A stretch of DNA of 9,488 nucleotides from Bacteroidota bacterium (GTDB taxonomy: Bacteria > Bacteroidota > Bacteroidia > Chitinophagales > LD1). The stretch lies in contig JAEYZB010000047.1 of the NCBI GenBank assembly GCA_023428205.1, positions 1 to 9,488 of the forward strand, in the 5' to 3' direction. Below are positions 6,710-9,488 of this stretch, one piece after another (the first letter of the stretch is position 1; the number at the start of each line of letters is the position of its first letter). A program made the translations under genes and the position numbers. The notes below the pieces were generated by a model that made no database searches, was not told the DNA's origin, and was given only the letters and a program-made list of their open reading frames with translations.

Positions 6710-7113
6710 TACAGCCAAATAAATTGAATGTCTTGATTGATTTCAGGGTGCAAGGAATAATGCACAGGGCAGGTTTTGGCGGTATTTTCCAAAATCGTTT
6801 TTTCCTTTTCTGTGAAACCATTTGCCGGAAATTCCAATTTCGCTACAATGCCGGAAATTCTGCGCGGTTCGCTACCCATAATTTTCGTGATTTCGCAACG
6901 CGTACCGCTTAAATCCAATTGCATTTGTGCGGCTTTTATTCCCATTACGGTGAGCATACATGCCCCCAAAGCCGTTGCGACTAAATCGGTTGGCGAAAAC
7001 GCTTCCCCTTTGCCGTGATTGTCAATTGGCGCATCAGTAATAATGCTATTGCCCGAAGCGAGATGCAGGCAAGTTGTGCGCAACTCACCATTATATGTTA
7101 CCGTAGATGTCAT
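6709..7113 (-). CDS. OsmC/Ohr-family protein, probable thiol peroxidase
   Basis: 134 residues from the ATG at 7113; an upstream in-frame start would add 19 residues unlike the family and run into the intergenic promoter region. It has the OsmC fold signature: Glu37 in GEAFSPTDLVATALGAC, the catalytic-type Cys52 on the central helix, and the second Cys115 in KTCPVHYSL. OsmC/Ohr enzymes reduce organic hydroperoxides in the cytoplasm using this cysteine pair; the sequence looks closer to the general OsmC-like (YhfA) group than to Ohr, so its substrate is uncertain. It is the first gene of a two-gene - strand unit; its TAA overlaps the next ATG by one base. The TPR gene diverges from it. Confidence 0.9.
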   Translation of the reverse strand: MTSTVTYNGELRTTCLHLASGNSIITDAPIDNHGKGEAFSPTDLVATALGACMLTVMGIKAAQMQLDLSGTRCEITKIMGSEPRRISGIVAKLEFPANGFTEKEKTILENTAKTCPVHYSLHPEINQDIQFIWL

Positions 7114-7140
7114 AATCTTAAAATGAAAAACTAAAAGTGA

Positions 7141-7172
7141 AAAATTATTGGCAAATTGTCTAATCGTCAAAT
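7141..7172 (-). promoter_or_regulatory. Possible promoter of the osmC unit
   Basis: Read on the - strand, TTTG (7172-7169) is followed after 20 bp by TAATTTTT (7148-7141), a one-mismatch version of TAnnTTTG. A start near 7134 would leave a leader of about 21 nt before the osmC ATG. The site overlaps the direct repeat at 7153-7181, so regulators binding there could control both divergent genes. Confidence 0.3.
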
Positions 7173-7181
7173 TGCCTAATT
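7153..7181. repeat. Short tandem direct repeat in the divergent intergenic region
   Basis: CAAATTGTCTAAT (7153-7165) and CAAATTGCCTAAT (7169-7181) agree at 12 of 13 bases with a 16-bp period. The stretch also forms an imperfect inverted repeat, GGCAAATTG (7151-7159) against CAAATTGCC (7169-7177). It lies just upstream of the TPR-gene -7 element and overlaps the possible osmC promoter, so an operator is plausible, though unproven. Confidence 0.5.
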
Positions 7182-7186
7182 CTTCT

Positions 7187-7194
7187 ACCTTTGC
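7187..7194 (+). promoter_or_regulatory. -7 element of the TPR-gene promoter
   Basis: TACCTTTG is an exact match to TAnnTTTG, and the following CACC is commonly seen after this element in Bacteroidota. The inferred start near 7201 leaves a leader of about 15 nt before the ATG at 7216. No clear TTTG is found at the right -33 distance; the upstream direct repeat occupies that space. Confidence 0.6.
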
Positions 7195-7215
7195 ACCTCA
7201 AAAATAGAATATACT

Positions 7216-7872
7216 ATGGCATTTTACAGATGGATATTAAAATATAGATTATACATCGGATTAATTTTACTGGCGGTGGCGGGAATATTCGCGTATCGCG
7301 CTGATTGGGTGAGCTTCTCTGTAATTTTGTTGTTGGCGATTGTGGCGATTTTTTCGCATTTCTTTTTTGGTCCGTTGCGCTTGGTACAGCATGCAATGGA
7401 AATTGGGGATACGGAAACGGCACGAAAATATTTAGCCTCCATTAAATATCCGAAATTATTGTTCAAGCCTATACGCCAAGGCTACTATATGTTGCAATCC
7501 AACATCGCTATGATGGATAAAGACTATACTAAAGCAGAAGGCTTTTTGAAAGACAGTCTGAATAGCAAAAGTGATTTAATCGGTAAAGAATATGAAGGCG
7601 CATCGTACTTGCAATTAGGAATGCTCTCTGCGCAAAAAGGAGACGTAAAAGGAGCAAAATCGAACCTGAAGTTGGCGTTACAAAAAGGTTTGCCCGATAA
7701 CGACAGCAAAGCAACGGCTTTTCTACAGCTTGCTTCATTAGAACTTTCCGTAAAGCAATTCAAAATCGGCAAAGATTATTTCCGCAAAGCAAAAGCGCTA
7801 AACCCTAAAGCGAAGGAATTGAAAAGTCAAATTGCAGAAATGGAAAAATACGTAGCGCGCATTCCGGGATAA
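7216..7872 (+). CDS. Membrane-anchored TPR-repeat protein, function unknown
   Basis: 218 residues. Two membrane helices at the N-terminus (about 11-27 and 33-50) form a hairpin; the rest is soluble and helical. TPR-like helix pairs are visible around 54-76, 88-118, 127-157 and 165-197, with typical elements such as YLQLGMLSAQKGDVKGAKSNLKLAL split over two helices and AFLQLASLELSVKQFKIGKDYF. The repeats probably face the cytoplasm, given the hairpin and the basic residues at the N-terminus. TPR domains bind partner proteins; the partner is unknown. It is a single-gene unit with its own -7 element 22 nt before the start and a strong terminator 16 nt after the stop. Its proximity to mraZ may be incidental. 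Confidence 0.88.
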   Translation: MAFYRWILKYRLYIGLILLAVAGIFAYRADWVSFSVILLLAIVAIFSHFFFGPLRLVQHAMEIGDTETARKYLASIKYPKLLFKPIRQGYYMLQSNIAMMDKDYTKAEGFLKDSLNSKSDLIGKEYEGASYLQLGMLSAQKGDVKGAKSNLKLALQKGLPDNDSKATAFLQLASLELSVKQFKIGKDYFRKAKALNPKAKELKSQIAEMEKYVARIPG

Positions 7873-7888
7873 AACACCTCAGATGGGT

Positions 7889-7930
7889 AAAAAAAACGAG
7901 CAGAAATCAATGATTCCTGCTCGTTTTTTT
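7889..7930 (+). terminator. Intrinsic terminator after the TPR gene
   Basis: A run of eight A precedes ACGAGCAG (7896-7903), which pairs with CTGCTCGT (7917-7924), followed by a run of seven T (7924-7930). An A-C mismatch then allows about four further pairs (AATC with GATT) next to a small loop. The flanking A and T runs can extend the stem, so the signal might also work for transcription from the opposite side, but no gene there needs it. Confidence 0.9.
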
Positions 7931-7947
7931 ATGTGTTTTCGTAAACA

Positions 7948-7960
7948 TGCTCGTTTTTTC
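7948..7960 (+). repeat. Extra copy of the terminator 3' arm
   Basis: TGCTCGTTTTTTC is identical to 38-50 and shares 12 bases with the terminator arm at 7918-7929. The A-rich left arm at 7891-7902 could pair with either copy, giving an alternative, longer-loop hairpin. It might be a back-up termination site or a remnant of duplication. Confidence 0.45.
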
Positions 7961-8020
7961 ACATCACTTTAGATACTTCTGTTTTTGGGTTCTATTTCAA
8001 AGTCCTTCCTAATTTTCGTT

Positions 8021-8025
8021 TCCCA
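8021..8025 (-). promoter_or_regulatory. Isolated MraZ-like box, inverted
   Basis: TCCCA on the + strand reads TGGGA on the - strand, inside AAAGTGTGGGAAA, which resembles both the TGGGN and the AAAGTG-type MraZ half-sites. No second box lies at the 10-bp spacing, so this alone is weak; it is listed because it recurs with the boxes at 8124-8138 and 8212-8236. Confidence 0.25.
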
Positions 8026-8123
8026 CACTTTATCTTTTTTGTGTTTATAAGGCGCCTTTTTTTGTTGAAAACCTGTGTAAATCTATGTGTATAACGCATT
8101 TTTTGCTAAAAATGGAATTTTTA

Positions 8124-8138
8124 TCCCACAAATTACCA
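8124..8138 (-). promoter_or_regulatory. Inverted pair of MraZ-like boxes
   Basis: On the - strand this reads TGGTA, five bases (ATTTG), TGGGA: two MraZ-type boxes with exactly the 10-bp period and the same two box variants as the main operator, in the opposite orientation and order. It lies about 88 bp upstream of the main operator. A second binding site supporting looping or cooperative repression is possible; this is inference from pattern. Confidence 0.45.
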
Positions 8139-8211
8139 CTTCTTAAATCCTTGTATTTACTATGTTTTTATGCTGATAATTTGGTTGTTTACTTTTTGTT
8201 GATTACTTTCG

Positions 8212-8236
8212 TGGGAGAAAGTGGTAAGATGTGTGC
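8212..8236 (+). promoter_or_regulatory. MraZ operator: three boxes with 10-bp period
   Basis: TGGGA (8212-8216), five bases, TGGTA (8222-8226), five bases, TGTGC (8232-8236). Known MraZ operators, for example in E. coli, are direct repeats of TGGGN separated by 5 bp, and this matches with the third box degenerate. The array ends 8 bp before the -7 element at 8245, so bound MraZ would cover the -33 region and block transcription, giving autorepression of mraZ-rsmH and any downstream division and cell wall genes. Confidence 0.8.
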
Positions 8237-8244
8237 TTTTGGCT

Positions 8245-8252
8245 TACGTTTG
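8245..8252 (+). promoter_or_regulatory. -7 element of the mraZ promoter
   Basis: TACGTTTG matches TAnnTTTG exactly. The start inferred near 8259 leaves about 13 nt of A-rich leader before the mraZ ATG. The MraZ boxes sit where the -33 element would be, and no good TTTG is seen there, suggesting a weak or activator-dependent core promoter. Confidence 0.65.
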
Positions 8253-8271
8253 CGCTATCAAAAAATAACAA

Positions 8272-8730
8272 ATGCGTTTTCTAGGAGAAATACAATGTTC
8301 GGTAGATGACAAAGGCAGGATTAAAATGCCTGCGTCATTGGCGAAGCATTTTCCTGCTGAAGACGGCAATCGTTTTATGATAGCCAAGGATTTGGAAGAC
8401 TGTTTAGTGGTCTATCCTTTGAAAACGTGGGAGCAACAAGAACAGCAACTTGCCAAACTCAACAACTTCAATCCTACACACCGTGCATTCAAAAATGCCA
8501 TCACGGTAGGGCTTACTGAAATGGAACTGGATAACGCAGGTCGCTTTTTGATTTCCAAATCGCTGATGAAATACATCGGCAATGCGAAAGAAGTGGTTCT
8601 GAAAGGGCAGTTCGACCGCATCCAAATTTGGGAGGTAAGTCGTTACGAACAATACATTCAGGGGAATATCGGAAACATTTCGGCTATTGCCGAGGATGTG
8701 TCCAATTATCTCGATGGATTGGCAAAATAA
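8272..8730 (+). CDS. mraZ: Transcriptional regulator MraZ
   Basis: 152 residues, normal for the family. Two SpoVT/AbrB-like swapped-hairpin domains: the first with D13-K14-G15-R16 in VDDKGRIKMPASL, the second with the degenerate LDNAGRFLISKSL (86-98), the D-x-x-G-R motifs being the DNA-contacting elements of the ring-shaped oligomer. MraZ is the first gene of the division and cell wall cluster in most bacteria and represses its own promoter by binding TGGGN repeats, which are present just upstream at 8212-8236. Start at ATG 8272 gives the canonical MRFLGE N-terminus. rsmH follows after 6 nt in the same frame. Confidence 0.97.
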   Translation: MRFLGEIQCSVDDKGRIKMPASLAKHFPAEDGNRFMIAKDLEDCLVVYPLKTWEQQEQQLAKLNNFNPTHRAFKNAITVGLTEMELDNAGRFLISKSLMKYIGNAKEVVLKGQFDRIQIWEVSRYEQYIQGNIGNISAIAEDVSNYLDGLAK

Positions 8731-8736
8731 AACAAA

Positions 8737-9488
8737 GTGTATCATTTAAGCGTTCTTTTGAAAGAATGTACAGACGGCTTGGATATTCAGCCGAACGGCA
8801 TTTATGTAGATGCGACTTTCGGAGGTGGCGGCCATTCTCGCGCTATTTTGGAACAGTTAGGGGAAGGTGGAAAGCTCTATGCTTTTGATCAAGACCAAGA
8901 TGCTTTTGCAAACAAACCTAACGACAATCGTTTGACGCTCATTCACGCAAATTTTGCCGACATCAAAAAAATGCTGCGCTTGCAAGGCGTGAAAAAAGTG
9001 GACGGAATTTTGGCGGATTTGGGCGTAAGCTCTCATCAGTTTGATACGGCTGAACGCGGCTTCAGTTATCGTTTTGAAGGGGCACTCGATATGCGAATGA
9101 ACCAGCAGAGCGGGCAGACAGCGGCTGATGTTTTGAACGCGTACACAGAAGAACGTTTAGTAAAAATGTTCAGCGAATATGGAGAGGTGCCAAACTCGAA
9201 ACGTCTCGCAAAAGCAATTGTTGAAATGCGCACGAAAAAACCGTTTTACTCAATTGCTTCTTTGTTGGAAGTGTTGGACGGAATGACGATGGGCGAGCGT
9301 TGGAAATATCTGTCGCAAGTGTTTCAGGCAATCCGAATGGAAGTAAATAATGAAGTGGAAACATTGCAACAGTTTTTGCAACAATGTGCAGAGCTCTTGA
9401 ACGAGAATGGACGATTAGCGGTGATTACGTTTCATTCGATTGAAGATCGTTTTGTGAAGCAGTGTATGAAACATGGTGCGTTCAGCGA
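8737..9488 (+). CDS. rsmH: 16S rRNA (cytosine-1402-N4)-methyltransferase RsmH, 3' end beyond window
   Basis: The open frame runs to the window edge with 250 codons; family members have about 300 residues, so roughly 50 are missing. RsmH (MraW) methylates N4 of C1402 of 16S rRNA in the decoding centre, using S-adenosylmethionine. Visible motifs: the N-terminal YHLSVLLKE, the SAM-binding loop D25-x-TFGGGGHS (25-34), Asp51 in AFDQDQDA, ILADLGVSSHQFD (91-103), RGFSYRFEGALDMRM (107-121), and ITFHSIEDR near the end. The start is GTG at 8737: the mraZ TAA at 8728 lies in the same frame, and no other start codon intervenes before the conserved YH segment. A GTG start 6 nt after mraZ suggests coupled but reduced translation. 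Confidence 0.96.
   Translation, partial: MYHLSVLLKECTDGLDIQPNGIYVDATFGGGGHSRAILEQLGEGGKLYAFDQDQDAFANKPNDNRLTLIHANFADIKKMLRLQGVKKVDGILADLGVSSHQFDTAERGFSYRFEGALDMRMNQQSGQTAADVLNAYTEERLVKMFSEYGEVPNSKRLAKAIVEMRTKKPFYSIASLLEVLDGMTMGERWKYLSQVFQAIRMEVNNEVETLQQFLQQCAELLNENGRLAVITFHSIEDRFVKQCMKHGAFS

Larger units (their letters stand above)
7873..8271. other. 399-bp intergenic region between the TPR gene and mraZ
   Basis: It holds the terminator of the TPR gene (7889-7930), a further copy of its 3' arm (7948-7960), AT-rich DNA, MraZ-like boxes in inverted orientation (8021, 8124-8138), the three-box MraZ operator (8212-8236) and the mraZ -7 element (8245-8252). A reading frame at 8085-8309 has Cys/Leu/Phe-rich composition, covers the operator and promoter, and overlaps mraZ, so I do not consider it a gene. 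No structured RNA is evident. Confidence 0.7.

Noticed and set aside
6062..6912. Several + strand frames over the membrane-protein and osmC genes
   Set aside because: All lie opposite convincing - strand genes and show no domain or start context of their own.
8049..8058. AAGGCGCCTT palindrome followed by T residues, terminator-like
   Set aside because: There is no room for a loop without losing most of the stem, and there is no gene just upstream for it to serve.
8086..8094. TGTGTATAA, one mismatch from a DnaA box
   Set aside because: A single near-match in AT-rich DNA, with no cluster of boxes and no dnaA or other origin genes nearby.
8085..8309. 74-codon + strand reading frame upstream of mraZ
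   Set aside because: It covers the MraZ operator and promoter, overlaps the start of mraZ, and its translation is a Leu/Phe/Cys-rich sequence without family likeness.

Overview
The window looks like chromosomal DNA of a member of the Bacteroidota. Evidence: moderately AT-rich DNA, A-rich leaders without Shine-Dalgarno sequences, several TAnnTTTG-type -7 promoter elements 20-30 nt before start codons, and an mraZ-rsmH pair of the division cluster. A lineage near Chitinophagales is a guess from overall protein character only.

Region 1 (about 80-4593, + strand) is a compact seven-gene cluster, very probably one operon: a small helical protein with a weak hemerythrin-like look, a UspA-type universal stress protein, then cbaD-cbaB-cbaA (subunits IIa, II and I of a B-type, ba3-like heme-copper oxidase), an SCO-type copper chaperone, and a monoheme cytochrome c with a C-terminal membrane anchor. 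Gaps run from a 14-nt overlap to 20 nt. The gene order D-B-A is that of the Thermus ba3 operon. The cluster holds an electron donor (cytochrome c), the terminal oxidase, and a CuA-assembly factor. Upstream lie a perfect 7-6-7 palindrome with CRP/FNR-like architecture and a TAnnTTTG promoter, which suggests control by oxygen or redox state.

Region 2 (about 4600-5747, +) is dprA, the recombination mediator of natural transformation, behind its own probable promoter. It converges with region 3, and the two stop codons overlap.

Region 3 (7172-5744, - strand) is a two-gene unit: an OsmC-type peroxidase-like protein translationally coupled (TAATG) to a polytopic membrane protein of unknown function with one histidine in each of several membrane helices.

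Region 4 (7187-7930, +) is a membrane-anchored TPR protein, divergent from osmC, ending in a strong intrinsic terminator.

Region 5 (7931-9488, +) is the start of the division and cell wall (dcw) cluster: a roughly 340-bp leader with a clear three-box MraZ operator over the mraZ promoter, additional inverted MraZ-like boxes upstream, then mraZ and rsmH. rsmH starts at GTG six nt after mraZ and runs off the window.

The most interesting items are the regulatory architecture (the MraZ boxes and the palindrome ahead of the respiratory cluster), the 42-codon cbaD gene, and the two unassigned proteins. I see no mobile element, CRISPR array, tRNA or rRNA.
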